Shown: positions 33,431 to 46,961 of the stretch, one piece after another
How the letters are laid out: each line of letters begins with the position of its first letter
Numbering within the stretch: position 1 is the first letter of the stretch
Assembly (NCBI GenBank): GCA_008704415.1
Contig: VXIS01000051.1
Coordinates: forward strand, 140,543 to 204,542
Direction: 5' to 3'
DNA length: 64,000 nucleotides
Source of the DNA: Sphaerosporella brunnea
Taxonomy: Eukaryota > Ascomycota > Pezizomycetes > Pezizales > Pyronemataceae
Notes under the pieces: model-generated
The model's database searches: none
Told to the model about the DNA's origin: nothing
The model's input: the letters and a program-made list of their open reading frames with translations, nothing else
Made by a program: the position numbers and the translations under genes

Positions 33431-36019
33431 TTACTCCTCCGGCTTTTTGCCTAGACGCTTGTATTTGCGAGGGTCATTGCGACTCATTAATCTGGAAGTG
33501 ATCAGTTGGTGGAAACGAGGGAGGCAAAGGTCAAGCGTACCGCTTGTCGCGAGTGCCCTGTGTTTTGGACAGCGTTAGTATGGGAGGGACATCGACGTGT
33601 ATCATAAGCCATACCTTCCCGCCTTCCCAGTAATGCGAGAGCTTTTTGCTGAGGAAAGCATTGCCACAAAATCTGCAATCATCTGGACGGTAGTTTTGCT
33701 CTCTTGAACACAAACCACATATCATGCGATTTGCATGCTCTGATGGATGGTTTTCCGCATCGTCGTGGCATTTATCGCACGGATATACCTGCGATCATGT
33801 TAGCTGAATTCGTCAGGCATTGTGCAGTCACGGCAGTGTATACTGACTTTCGTGCAACACGAGAACCGGAACCATCGGGTACCTGTACCACGTCAATTGG
33901 TTCTACAAGCAAGAGGGAGAAAGGGGGATCATACTCTTCCGATAATGCTGACAGCGGCCCCTGTGAGGCAACTCGGTTCCCACCACGTATCGTTCCTTAT
34001 CCTTGGTCTTTAGGGGCAGCTTCTCAAGATTGACTACCAAATATTCATTAGTAAGGCCACAAGTTTGAGCAAGGACAATAGCATACGGGTTTCTCCATGA
34101 GTGATTCTGAGGAGCTTGAACTCGGGGATGTAAAGGCCTTTGTTCCAATTATGTTAGGCGGAAACCTCACGGAGATGAGAACAGCATACCCATTTTCCGG
34201 TGGCACTCTCGGCAATTTGCTGATACACTCTGGCCACGAACCATGTCCTTCAAGCCTGGTGCCGGTAATGGAGCAGAACAAATGCACTGTGGAGTGAAGG
34301 AGCTTGGTAGATTAACTTCTGCTCACATTTTTGCGGGGACAAGTACCTTGGCAAGATTTCGGTGACGGTGCACCCGTCCAAGTCAAAGAACCTACATCAA
34401 GTCAGCTCTCTGAGCCTGCAGACATTTGAAGAATTTTCACCCTAGGCGGTGTGAGTTTTGGTGTATGAAATCCTTGCGGAATCCTACAAAAGTCAGTATC
34501 ACTGTTTAGATTCCTTTGGAGAGTAAGCAATACCGATACCCATGGTGGCCGAACACTGATCGCAAAGAAACGCCTGGGGTTTCGGCGCTGTTCCAGATGG
34601 CGTTCCCTTGAGGTTCAGTATCTCCTTTTCTGTTTTGCACCGAGCACACTTAATGTTGACATTGAGCGTAAGGACTTCGAGCAGTTCTATTCCAGACATT
34701 TGGACGCCTGGACAGGACAAAGAAGTACCACGCTCTTGAACTGAATGGTGTACATCATCTGCGGCTGCCGCTTTGTCCTGGCCCTCCTGGTCCTCTCCTG
34801 ACGACTCTTCGGCACCACAGAAATCATCGTCATCACTCTCATCACCCTGTGGAAGTGACCATTCTGGGGGACGTGGAATGACTTTGATGTGGCTCTTGTT
34901 CGGCAGGGAGTTCTTGCTCATCTTCTCTCCCTCCACCACTTCATTCTTTTCTCCAGCTATCTTCTCAGTTGCCGTTTCTGTTTCGATGGCCTCTATTTTC
35001 TTTTTAATATCCTCCTTCTCCTCCGAAGCCCACAGATGTAGCCTCGCGGACAGAATATTGAGTGCGGCGGTCAGTGAGGTACCGCGATTTCCTTCTATAA
35101 CATCTGCAAACCGCTTCTGAACCCTCTCTTTGATATCATCTGGCACTCCTACAAGTTCAATCCTTGCCGGCTGTATATCATATCCCATCGGCACAATCAA
35201 TCGCACGGATCTTATCGGCTGGAGCGGCACCGGTAAAAGGTCTTTCCTCCGGGTCTCCAAAGGTACCACATACTCTATCCCATCTTGCGACTTGGAGAAC
35301 ACATCCGAAAACTTCAATCTAGCCTCCAGTTGCCGTGTTTCTTGGTCGCGCCTAGCTCTGGCAGCTGCCCGTTGCTCGCTCGTCGGGGGCGGAGGCGTGG
35401 GCACAGTCACAATCACCATTTTTTGATGCTCCACAGGGGCTTGCGCGGGCAGCTGCGTTGGTTGTGGCGGCGGTGGCGGCAGAGAAATCGCTGGCGAGTA
35501 ATTTGGTATAATCTTCAGCGTCTCGGCTTTTTCGCCGCTCAGCATGCGTTCGAGCCCTTTGTCAAGACTCTTCATGAGGTCCATCAGCGTACTAGAAGAG
35601 TGTCTCTTGACCGCCTCGTCCACCAGCACATCAAACCCGCGCTCGACGTTGACACGATAGCCCAAGGGTATTTCGGTGTTTAGAACCTCAATGCTGACGC
35701 CGCTGAGGTCGCCCTCTCCATCTTCCTTGTAGTACTCAGGCACAGTGAGTCGCAGCTTGAGCACGTCTATCGCGTACACAAAGTCTGGATCAGAGGGTTT
35801 GAGGTTGAGCGTGAATTTGGTGCCGTTTGTTTCGGAATTCGGACTGGGAGTGGGAGTGCAGCCGAAACGCCGCTGCAGCTGTGAAAGCTCGAAGGTGCGC
35901 GCATCTTGGTGGTTCTGCGGCTGCGGTCTTGCGACTGCTTTGCTGGCCGGAACCCTCGGGTGGTTGTGTCGACGACCGCGCTGAGCGGCGATCTGACCTC
36001 TGGCAGTCGGGGAAGCCAT
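33431..36019 (-). CDS. CHY-type zinc-finger protein, large fungal form
   Basis: A ~750-residue protein with a C-terminal CHY zinc finger. Exon 1 (about 34530-36019) starts MASPTARGQIAAQRGRRHNH. It holds a folded region (FTLNLKPSDPDFVYAIDVLK to NTEIPLGYRVNVERGFD), a Pro-rich linker with a helical segment, a second similar domain (VVPLETRRKDLLPVPLQPIR), an acidic linker and CxxC pairs (CARCKTEKE, CDQCSA). Several short exons follow: FRKDFIHQNSHR, FFDLDGCTVTEILP, a part with NCRECHRKM, then the CHY finger GRCQHYRKS, WFRFSCCTKVYPCDKCHDD, HANRMICGLCSREQNY, CRFCGN. The end is RKYKRLGKKPEE. CHY proteins bind several zinc ions; Hot13 and the plant/animal Pirh2 class contain this finger, but this large fungal form has no assigned job known to me. 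The stop (33431-33433) lies one base from the IND1 stop, so the two transcripts must overlap antisense. Confidence 0.82.
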
Positions 36020-36765
36020 GGTTTAACGTTGTTGGTGAATTCGTGATGTGGTTTGCGTACAGGGGTAGAATAGAAGCGCGCATTAGATCTAATATAATAA
36101 CACTGAATGTTTTTGTTCGCTGTCCAGGCCACCGCACCAACAATCGATCCTTGATGAGTCACTATGAATGGATGATGGTGAAGACACGATGCATACATAT
36201 GGATTCGATCTCCGAGGCCCAAACAAGGCTTGCGCCACCAATGCACGACGACGTCTCTACACAGCCACAGCTGCAACCCGTCAAACGGGCCAAATGGGTT
36301 TACCTGCAATCAACATCTATCAACGAGACTCATGAGTAAGTATGATGATTTCGACTAGAATTGACACTTCATACGTAAGTAAAGTTTGACATGACGGGCA
36401 AATACATAGTATATGATGAATCGCGAACTTTCTGTGCATGCCCCCGCGATACTTCCAGCTACAGTCCCTGCAAAGAAAAGAAAAGTCAATGCCACTGCTT
36501 GGACATTTCGTGGGATTAGAAGGAACTGGCACCTAGATGGTCACTCTCTACATCCCAATAGTTAAATGGAAAGGCCCGACAAGGTGCATTAGACACAGTT
36601 CAATAGCTGGATCTACGCCGCGGGCCGTCCTGACTAACTTCAGAAAGTACTGGCTAGATTGAGGGTGGGTATGCACAGCCCGAGGGTGCTTTGTTCGAAG
36701 GGTCATTCATCAGGGCTATTGGTCTCATCGTAGATTTTCTCAGGCTCTCCTCTCACCATCATGGA
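36020..36765. other. Upstream region of the CHY gene
   Basis: No gene is supported in these 746 bases up to the hAT target site. Probably holds the CHY-gene promoter next to 36019. Confidence 0.35.
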
Positions 36766-36773
36766 GTAGAGGC

Positions 36774-37698
36774 TAGTGATGGACATGAGCCGAGCCGGTA
36801 TGAGCCGAATCGCGGATGAGCCGAGCTGGCTCGAGCCGGTTGCCCCGTGAGCCGAGCTTCGGCTCGAGCTTTTGACTTGAGCTGCGAGATGTTGGAACAT
36901 ACAAATTTCCGGTGGGTTCCAAAGTCTATGGTCCGCCGAACCAAATATCCCGACCTCTTGCACGCCAGCCGACCCACCGTCGTCACCGACGCCCTGTCAA
37001 CCACCACTCTCAAGCACCATAGCCGCACACCCTCTTGGGTAGCGGAAAGCAAATGGCCACCGCTATCCCATTGTCGCAAAAATGGTCCGCGATTATCTGA
37101 CCATTCCCGCCGCCAGCGTGACCAGTAAGCACTTATTTTCTCAGTAGGTCGTTCATCTTTCCTGCGGATGCCGATGACTGATCGTCTTTTTGATAGGACG
37201 GGAGATATTATAACCAAACACACAACCGCTTGCTGGAGGAATCCAGCAGCGCCGTTTTGCTACTCAAAAGCTGGCTCAAGCAGAAGCGTGAGAGCGACTA
37301 GGACATCTACGGTGGCGGCGAGGCTCACCAGGACGCAGTGGTGGAGGGAGACCTGGATGGGGACCTGGATGGGGGGAGGTCGAGGGAATAGACGCACAGC
37401 AAGAAGCTGCGCTCGAACTTGAAGGTCTTGATTCCGGGTCGGAGTTGTCAGACATCGAATGATGGGTGGAGGACTCGGACGCCCGTGAGGTTTGATTTGT
37501 ATATAGAAGCGCGCAGCATCTCACGTCCTTCGACCTCCTCCTTTTATACCGGCTCGCGCATGGCAAATTGTATGGCGGCTCGAGCCGAGGCTCGAGCTTT
37601 CCAGGCTCGGCTCAGCTCGGTGAGCCGAAGTCGTGATGAGCCGAGCCTGCACGACCCGACCCCACGGCTCAGCTCGAGCCGGCTCGTGTCCATCACTA
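36774..37698. mobile_element. Degenerate hAT transposon with 8-bp target duplication
   Basis: Flanked by an exact 8-bp duplication GTAGAGGC (36766-36773 and 37699-37706). Terminal repeats TAGTGATGGACAYGAGCC face inward, and sub-terminal GAGCCGAGC motifs repeat in both orientations, the layout of fungal hAT elements. On the + strand around 37050-37130 one frame reads ANGHRYPIVAKMVRDYLTIP then AASVTSKHLFSQ-stop, a clear hAT C-terminal dimerisation motif. About 37195-37290 can be read as KHTTACWRN or, in another frame, a LLLKSWLKQ end. At 925 bp, with stops and frame changes and lacking the N-terminal zinc finger and catalytic core, it is a dead internal-deletion copy that could move only with a helper. 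Confidence 0.9.
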
Positions 37699-37706
37699 GT
37701 AGAGGC

Positions 37707-40700
37707 CAGTGTGGCCGAGTGAGTTTCTATGATCGACTGACTAATCCCTCCCCCAATGCAAAGCCGTATATCAATAAGCACGGCGAACAAGACCCTGGAT
37801 CCCAAAACAAAAGAAAGAGGCTTCGCAAAGCTAGAGCGGCAATGGCTCAGCGCTCATAGCTTCCTGCAACCAGCTGATCTGGCAGTTGCGAGCGAGAGCG
37901 AGGAAGAGTACTGCTCGAACTGGACTCAACCAACACAGGGGAAATGACACGCACAAGACGGCAAGTGAAAAACCGTGATTCCGTGAAGTATATACCCTTT
38001 TTGGTTGCAAGAAACACAAAAAAAGTGTTGTTTTTGCGGGAGGAAGGAGAGGGAGGGAGTGCCAATGTTTCAAGAAATCTTTTTGTTTGTTCCTATGTAT
38101 GTATACCTTGCTCGCCCACATGACCGCAGAAAAGCAATTCAAGTAATTGCACATGATTTGATCTTGACAGAATGTATAGATAGATATTTCGGTGCCTTGC
38201 ATTGAAAACAAATTCTGGACCCTTATTGACGTTGGTCATGAGATCGTGATACATAAAGTGGGGGCCCGGGGGTTTCGGGAATTTTGAAGGACCCTGAGAA
38301 ACAATAAAAAACCCTAATTCTCGACGGTGATGGTGGTGCGGGACTACGGGTCAGAGCCGTTTGACAGAGTGGGTATGGGCATACACCAGGAGATGTATGT
38401 ACGTGCCACACATACCAATAATAATAATCCCAAGGGCGGTTGTGTGATAGCTCGTGATCAAGCGGGCGGCTCCTGCCTTGCATTTTGTTGGTTTTGTTTA
38501 TATGTCTCACCTCGGCATAGTTCAGAAGAAACAACTTTTTGACCACATGCACACTCAGATAACACAGAGTCGTCGTGTTCTCCTGAGGTACTGCAAAAGC
38601 AAACCCCTTTGAGTAGTCTTCACAAGAGACACAAGCACAGATGGCAGATTGAGGGAGCACATATGGTCACTCGGCAATGCCGATGCCCATAGGTGCCCAA
38701 ATCATCATCTGGTCTCGACAAATTTGGAATACAACCTCCTTGGCCTAATACTTTGTAGATTTCGTAATAGTCTTACTTGAAGGTGAGACAGCCGTTCAAT
38801 GGGGTTAGATTTTCCACTCACCCGAAAATCTACCATCCAAAACATGTGCTTCAACGTCTCGAAAAATCGCCTTCGGGAGCGCTAAAATGGGACCCCGAAC
38901 CGGATTCCGAGGGGTGCACTACTACACACATTCCAGGGGCATAAGCGTCTGCGCACAGATATCTCTGCGCAATCTCCGCGTGGTCATCCAGATGGCAAGG
39001 AAAACAAAACACGAGGAGAAGAAAAGAGGCGACTCTATAGGTCTTCGAGTCGAAAGGATCCGGAGGGATAGACTGGAGATATCGTGTATGATGGGAGGAA
39101 AGTTAGTAGGTGGTTGGGAACGTCGATGTTACACGCGCGAAAGTGCGCGCGTCTATGTTGCGATATGCTATGCAAAGTCCGTGTTACTGGCTGCTCGGGT
39201 CAAGCATCAAGAATCAAGATTCACCAGATGGCATCCCACACATGGCCAAAAAATATCCCCGCGTTTTTTCCCTTTGAGCAAACCTCCACTAAACCCAATG
39301 TGCATCTTCCGACCCGGTTTGAGCGAGTGGGGAACCGCTATCTCGCAACGGCGACCAAACCCGAATATGCGCATTTGCCGGGTGCAGAGAAGGATAGTTG
39401 CAACCAAACTGGATCCATCCCACGCGCGGTGAATCCTTTATCAATTCTATGACAGGATCCTCTCAGATCCAAATCTTCCTCACCAGAAAGTCGCATTTTG
39501 TGGACCTTTGTAGTCAGATTGCGCGGCTCCGTATGTACACGCGGGTATGTATGGCAGCTTCAAGTTCTCAGCGGTTGACAGGTTGCGCACGCCTCGATTC
39601 CGTGTCAACCTGAAACGAACCCCCGGAGTATCAAGCTTATCTGTAAGTATAGATATCGCACTGCTTACAGCAGCAGCCAGCGTGGATGGTGAAGTGCCAA
39701 TTCCAGCTGCTTGGTTAGGCAGGCGCAATGGTATCAAGTGCCCGAAGTGCGGATATGTACGATAAGTATCGTGAACTCCTCTTAGACATCTGCCGGCAGC
39801 AGAATGATATAATGTCGTTTCGTTCTGGAAGCTGAAGAAACCTACGCGATTTTCGGTTCGACGGTAATTGCTGACCAGGTTCGCGGGTACACCGAATCTT
39901 GTCTCCAGCAGGTGTTGAACTTCTCAAGACCTAAAAGTCGGGGCCATAGCGTCGTCCTAAGGCGCAACCACTGCAGCCTTTTTCGCAAGTCTCGTGGTGA
40001 TGATGATGATGACGACAACGATGATGATGTTGTTGTCGATACCTGCTCTACTCTACTCTGCTCTAGACTCGTACCTGAAACAAAGTGAGCGCTGCTGTTC
40101 GTGGGGCGGCGAATCCCCCACAGCCCAGCCTGGATGGAGGACGAATTCTGCAGTTCGGAGCAGCGGCTACGAAGCCGAAAGGCCGTGCGAAGTCACGAGC
40201 GCTGCTCCAGACTTCGATGTCCGCTGAGGGCTGGGTAATTCCCATCCCGTCAGCACGGGCTGTGCCTGTGCGGCGTGTGCGCGCGAAAATCCGGGATTTC
40301 CCCGCGCGAGACGGACGTGCACGGGAACGTTGTGTACCACGTTGCACCATCGGGCGGAGATTTGGATTTGCACCCGGCTGTTCTGGGAGCTTGTTCTACA
40401 AATCTAAACCCGCCGCCGCCGCCTTATTACAGGTATTTCGAACACCATCTACCGGTGCCCCCTATGTATCTAAACTCCACTTGGATCGAGATCCGTGAGG
40501 TATCTATCAATGCGTTGGCCCATAAGATGGCGTGTGCATACTCTTTGGTGTACCTACGTATACATACTTCGCCTTAAGCTTCCCGTGGAACTTAAGCTTT
40601 ATCATGCTCACCTCGCAGAGTCCCTTTGGTTTTGTTTGCCTCCCCACAAGGCGCATGAATGGTGACAGGCATGTTCGTTTCAATATTAATGGATGAAAAA

Positions 40701-43294
40701 CCCCAACCCTTGCCATGGCCCATCCATGATCCCCCCCCCCCACAAGTCATTCACGTCTTTTGACGCCGCCGATCACAACGCCAGCCTCAGCTGCCCGCTG
40801 CCAGCTCAGCAAGTGCTCATACTCACGTGCGCCGCCCCCGGGATGCCTCATCTTTATAGATCTGCCGCAATGAGTGGAAGATAACAATAGCAATAAACTA
40901 ATAGCTGTACTTGGGTGTATTGTACCAGTGCATGGAATTTCCCAATGATGCCTACGTCGGAGTTGATTCGAACACAATAGTGGAGAAGCGTGATATATTA
41001 GGTTATTCTTTGCCGAAAATAAACGGTGGAGCTAGATACATATCTAGCTCACGAAGGATACGGTACACACATGTGCATCTCGACGTCTTCAGGCTCATTC
41101 CCAATGGTGCATTTTGCGTCGAACCAAGTATTTGCCATGGATTTTATTCTGCACTGGCACAAGCGAGACATCTCACCATACAGACACAAAAAGCCTGCCT
41201 GATGGAGAGCTTTGTCTCAAGTACCTCCTTGATATACATCCTTTATACTCTAACGAATCACTCCGGGGGAATTCTCCAGCCATTCACTGGCCGCAGGCAG
41301 ACATCACAGGGGCAGGAACGCCGAAGAAGGCAGTCCGAAGATAGGGAATCTTGCTAATACTCTGTCCTGCAGGTTCGACGTTGCAACTAGGTTGCTGATG
41401 ACCGATAGACGCATGCAAGAGAAAATCTGTCCGGCGGTGAGGAGGAGCGGCTGGTGTCGCAAGTGCATCCGGGTCTAAATATGAGAAACGGGATCACGGA
41501 AAAACTCTATGATTCCATGCTAAAAAAGCGATCCCCACAATCTTTATCCGCGGATTCTACCGGAGATGGAGATCGCGTGAAATCTCAATTGCCCGGGTTC
41601 CAGTTTCGATGCCCATGCTGGAGGGGCGAACCGAAGGTGGCGAAAGAGAGCAGGATGTAAACAAAGCGGCCTTTTTTGTGATTTTTTTTTTTTTATCGCC
41701 GGTTTGGGGGGGGGGGGGGTGTGGTGTGGTCACTGCGGTGGGTTTGGAGGTTTCTTCTCTCAGGCCCACCGCGGAAGAAAAGCAGAACAGGCACGAAACA
41801 GGCACGAGATGAACGGGGATGTCGGTGGGATCTCCCGAGATGGCGAGTTTGGGGTGTGTGAAAGCGCGGGATTTTCAAATATTGATCCCATTCGACGAAT
41901 TTCAAGTAACCACGGGCGACACGAACGAGAGGTAGTCCTCGTGACGAGGAGCACTGCCGCCGTAACCAGTCATGATCAAGATGTTTCGCTGGCAGGTAGG
42001 CAGCACGAGGTGCAAAGGCGGATGGTGGGAGGTGGTTTTTAGCTTTTAGTTTTAGGGGTGGTAGCAGCAAAATCAACGTGGCGGTGAGTTTTTGCGCTCG
42101 GTTTTTCTGTTCGCCCCGTCACTCACCCCCACAGACCGCAAACAGGAATGGAGTTGTCTGTCCTGTCGGTTTGAGGCGACAGAGAGAGGAAACAGTCAGC
42201 ACCTACCATCCACTCCGGGTCCAGCAGTCGCACTGCAGCGGTTGCTCTGCAGCAGCGGTTGCGCTGCTGCTTGCCACCACCACAACTGTCATCCCCCTTC
42301 CCCGAGTGGAGAGTGACAGCATCGGGCTCCTGCATTGGAGTGGTTTCTCCACAAAAACCACACACCCCACCATGCATATGCCATGCACGTACGGGATGTC
42401 GATTAATATTGTTATTGTTTGCACAATACATCATGCCGACGTAGCAGCTCGGCTTTCTTGGTGGTTGTCTCTGCTCCCGATTCTGGTGTTCAATGTCCCG
42501 ACTCCACCATCATCACCACCACCACCAACCACCACCATCCCCCACCCCCCATCCCCCATCCCCCCATCCCCCCATCCCCCATCCCCCCGCCCCCCAATCC
42601 CATGTCTCGCGTTTTTAGTCCATTACCATACACCCCAATCTCCCGGGTTGGTGCGCGCTAGAATAGTGACTTGCCGGCATGAGCGCAAGAGAAAGACGGA
42701 GGCAAAAAGAAGGAATAAGGAACGCGGCCAGAGGGTGGACAGCATCTAGAAGGCCACCCCTCCCACCCCCCGCGAAAAGGTCCAAAGTCTATAATAACCA
42801 CCCCCCCTCGCCGCCCGCACATGCCCGTTCCCTCGGTATTCTTCCCTTCCGCTACCCATCCATATCCATCCTCAACGTCAACAACCTTCACCCCCCCACC
42901 AAAAGCCGTTGTCTATTTACATCGGCCGACCCCCCCCCCCCCCAGCCTGCCCATAATCTATAGCCCCCGTCAGATCATCCTGCCGTTGTATATACATACA
43001 TACTTGTATGTACAGACAGGATACCAACCCGCCAACCACCAGACCAAAAAAAAAAACCCCACAAAACTACATCACTCACTAGTTCGCTCTTCTCTTCGTA
43101 ATCCTCGGGAACACTCGATCGAATTCCCACATTCTTGAACAGGACCGACCTCCCGGAATTCCTCTCCAAAACCCCATCGGATTCCACCCAGCATTCTTGA
43201 CAACCCCGGCCCAAGCCCGCCAACTCCTACAGCATCCCGGTGCCAGCGGCAAGTGATCCCGATCCGAGTCCATAGAAAGAACAAAAAAAAAACA
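37707..43294. other. 5.6-kb gene-poor interval
   Basis: No coding region is supported; open frames such as those near 38890-39430 and 40090-40500 show no motif, codon-bias or splice evidence. A near-palindromic GCGCG-flanked AAATCCGGGATTT lies near 40287. C-rich low-complexity (CCCCATCCC units) runs from 42530 to 42600 and more C-runs to 42950. The last ~250 bases (CA- and CT-rich, 43040-43290) look like the leader of the next gene. Confidence 0.4.
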
Positions 43295-44867
43295 ATGCCT
43301 TCCCGGCTAAACACTCCAATCATCGCCGTCAACATGAACCGCGTCGCCGGTGTTGACCCAAGCAATGTGGACACTCTTTTCAGCATGTGGACCAGTTAGT
43401 AGTCACCTATCCATGCCCAAATCACCAGCAAAATAAAAGATTGTCATCGGAATCAGAAGGCTAATAGTTAATCTTGTTGCGCAAAATGAAGTATTTTCCA
43501 AGTGCGCCGAGTCAATCGAGAATGGCCGCCGTCTGGAAAACATCAGTTGGCGGTTATGGAATCGAGAAACTTTCTGTTGCGACAACACCAATCTAGCCCC
43601 ACCTGCACCTGCTCCTCCGACCATACCGATAAATCAATCAACGCGAAATGAAACCTACTCTGCGTCCATGCCAGAACTCTCATCCAGTGTCGAATCGTTA
43701 TCAGATGACGAGCTTCCCAAAATCCGATCTGTTGGGGATAGCCACACGCCTCGCCTCATCACAAGCGACTCTTCGTTGTACCGAGGCCGAGAGAAGCACA
43801 TGACTCCCGTCAATTTGGCCAGGATCCTTGAACACATGGGCGCCTCTTCGGCAGAGGAGTGGAAGGCAGAGCGGCAACGCGCACAACGAGAAGCGTCATC
43901 TTTGCCCACCGAGCGCGTTCCTGCAGCTACGGCTGCATTACCGAAGAATTGCACCGAGAAGGAGGGGGCGGAACCGATGAGCGCGCGCAGCACACACAGT
44001 ATCGTCCGAGGTTTCTCGCCGAGCCGAATATCTTCATCATATCGATCTCAGGTCAATGTAACGTCTTCAGACGTCCAGAAGCCAGCCAATCCTGCTGACG
44101 GACCAGCACCACCTTCAACGAAAAAGAAGGGCAAGATTTTCTTTCTTGGACCGGCATCATCGTCCGACGAGGAAGATAATGACTCGTTCCAATTGCACCG
44201 AGAGCCCGCCGGAAATTCGAATGGGGGCAAGAAAACATCTTTCCGTGATGAAGTCGCAACCCGCACCGTTTACCATGATGATTCAGACAATTACGACGCA
44301 GTGTCGGAGAGTGCCATCGAAGACGAGGATTGGGAATCCTCTTCTGATAGTGCCGGCTCCAGTTGCGATGAAGGCGCCTTGTTCCAGCGAGTGGAGAGTC
44401 GACCGGAGTTGCTCACATCCCGTCGATCCCTTTTGTCCACCATGCTTCATGAACCCGAGCGTGCCGCCCAGCTTACGAATGCAGCATCGCGGTCTACCCC
44501 CGCCCTGCGACGACACAACCTACCCCGGGGACTGCATATGGCACCAGACGCTGTCATTGCCAGGGAGGAGCCCAATTTTCCGGGTTCAAAGCCTATTCGC
44601 AGACACAACAGCGCGCATCCCCCTACTCTTTCGCCGCGAACCACTCGGCGGAATATGCTTGCCACAGAGCTCACGGAGTCCCTCCGGAAGCATCTCTTGT
44701 GGGAGCGGCAACAAAAGAATCCCAATATGAAGCGTAGGTACACTGCCCTCGATGTTACGATGCTTAATGAATACCCGCAACCTCGAGTTCAAGGGCAAAC
44801 TTCCAAGACGAACTCTTGGAACAACCTCTTCGAGGAGGTCCATGAGTACCATGCAGCGGGGTGGTAA
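43295..44867 (+). CDS. DUF1752 (AreA GATA-like) / DUF3295-type fungal regulatory protein
   Basis: Exon 1 (43295-43394) encodes MPSRLNTPIIAVNMNRVAGV and DTLFSMWT. A 97-base intron with a CTAAT branch-like motif ends at an AAG acceptor (43491). Exon 2 continues IFSKCAESIENGRRLENISW and RLWNRE, completing the short DUF1752 motif shared with AreA-like nitrogen regulators and some glucose/nitrogen signalling proteins in fungi. The remaining ~450 residues are disordered and Ser/acid-rich with recurring blocks: MTPVNLARILEHM, KKGKIFFLGPASSSDEED, KKTSFRDEVATRTV, EDEDWESSSDSAG, SLLSTMLHEPERAAQL, SRSTPALRRHNLP, TRRNMLATELTESLRKHLLW. These match what I know of DUF3295-type proteins: the FFL..SDE block, then the SLLS/MLHE and LR.HL.WER blocks. 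There is no GATA zinc finger, so DNA binding is not implied; a phosphorylation-rich adaptor is likely (inference). Complete. Confidence 0.82.
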
Positions 44868-46961
44868 TTGGATTTTCAAATGTTTTCGGAGACAATGATT
44901 TGTACGATGATATTTTTTTTTTTTTTTCTCTCTTTCTTTCTTTTCTTTTCTTTTCTTTTCTTTTCTTTTCTTTTCTTTTATTTTCTTTCTTTCTTTTATT
45001 TTTTTTTCTTTTATTTTCTTTCTTTCTTTTTTTTCTGTCTTTTTCTTTTCTTTTTTTTTTTTTTCTGTCTTTTTCTTTCTTTTTTTTTTTTTTTTCCTTG
45101 TTCTTTTCTTTCTTTTTTTTTTTTTTTTTTCGTTTGTTTATATATAAGGTTTTCGCGCTGTTTTTTGTTTCTTTCGATGGGGCGGTGTTCTTTCTTTTTT
45201 TTTGATTTTCTTTCTTTTTCTCCGTTCGCGTCTAATACTTGGATGTTGTTTGTAACTTTCTTTGCATTGGCGTCGTAGGTTGGTATTTGGAACTTTTCTT
45301 ATCTTCACTCATTTCTGGGACGGCGCAGTTGGAGGGAAGGCTTCCACTCGGAAGTGGACAAAAAAAAAAAAAAAAAAAAAGTTGTGTTTTACTTTGTTGT
45401 TGAGAGGCGTTGTGTGTAGACAGAGAGGTCTTGGACAATGAATTTGTGTTATGATTCAGAATACGTCGTCGTGAGGACAGTTTCATTGATGCATGGCTGG
45501 ATGGATGGGGCTGCTTCCTTGTTCCATGATCCAAGGAGGCTGGAGTCCTTGACCAATCGTTTTGGTGAAATGACTTCTGTATACATACAAGCATCTTGTA
45601 CATAGTAACGAATCTCTGCACGCAAACGAACGCTGCGTGCGCCATGTTGTGAACTAGTACTGCGAGCACCACCACGCCCACGTGAACGAGTTGCAGTATT
45701 ACTTGCGCCATGCTCTGCCAGCAAGCGCACACAACACAATTCCTTGTCATTGGACGCCTACTTTTTGGCTACCATCCTAAAAACGGCTGCGAGTGAGATT
45801 GTATGACCACTGAGAAAAGTTACTACAGTCCACAGGGAAAGGTGCACATCTTGACCTCCATAATAAAAACTTTACGTCAGCCATCAGATCGAGTGAAGGG
45901 GGGGGGGGGGACGGGGCGAGGGAGGGGGGGTGCGGGAAGCCTGCCTGGGATGGTTGCACGTGGTGGAGGTGGGGGGTGGGCGGAAAAGGTGTATAGTTTG
46001 GAGTTTTCGTGCGGTGCCGGCCTCGCTCGGCTGATGGTGGTGGATGCGTTGTTCAAATCTTGAACGCGCGGGGAAGGGGGACGGGGAGGGGAGAGGCGTG
46101 TGACTCGGTACTTGACTCATCATCACATCGTCATCCTCTCGCCGTCGCGGTAGATGCAAACTGTGGAGACGGGAGACAACGACGACGTTGTCCTTCCTTC
46201 CTTCTCAGCCGTATTGCTGCTATGGGAAGAAGGAGAACTTAAATCCGCAGTGTTTCGTTGCTTCGTGCGGGGAAACAATGTTTCACGGCAGACAGACACA
46301 CACACATGTACACGGGCGGTTAGCACGTCAGATCGGAGTTGAAACTGCCAAAAGTCAACTCATTTCACCAATCGTAATCACAATGAATATCAAATCATGA
46401 CTGCCGATGCCGTGCACTGATGTGTAATGTCGGCATCACAAGCACGCACGCATGCACGCATATGCCTGGCATTATGTGTGACTTATTCATATCCCAAATT
46501 TCGCCGCTATATTTGATATTCAGGACATTTGTCTCCTGTCCCCCATCCTAAATGGTAAAACATTCGGACTTTGTGTAAACACGGCCGTGCCTTCACAAAA
46601 TCACTGGGCCAGTGACCATCCCCTGAAATGCCCGATACATCAGATCTCACTCGAGACAGTAACGTATACCGGGTTAATCGATTCGGAACTACGTATCGTC
46701 AGCCCCAACAGACGGGTAAAACCGTGGGGACAGGATACCAGGTTTCCTTTGTCCGTCATAGGCCTTTGGCCTCACTCCGATTCGCAAGATAGGAGGCACT
46801 TGGGCTAATGTCCTTGTGTACGATGTATGATTTAAACAAAACAAAACAAAACAAAACTACGTATCGTGTCCATTTCTAATCAAGAGCGTAGAGCCCCGGT
46901 CTACACCCTTCCCGTCACCACCCGATCAATGCAGACGGCGACCTAGAGCTCATAACACGTC
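44868..46961. other. Gene-free interval starting with a long T/TTTTC low-complexity tract
   Basis: A 220-base pyrimidine tract of T-runs and TTTTC units (44911-45131) sits right after the upstream stop; further homopolymers are at 45360-45379 (A20) and 45898-45910 (G). An AAAAC array lies at about 46834-46856. CTACGTATCGT occurs twice (46689, 46857). No gene is supported. Confidence 0.5.

Noticed and set aside
38887..39432. 181-residue frame in the gene-poor interval
   Set aside because: Overlaps frames on both strands and shows no domain or conserved composition.
42078..42749. Pro/Thr-rich 223-residue frame
   Set aside because: C-rich low-complexity DNA; no motif, splice sites or codon bias.
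44861..45278. Poly-Phe open frames
   Set aside because: Translation of a pyrimidine microsatellite after a stop codon.
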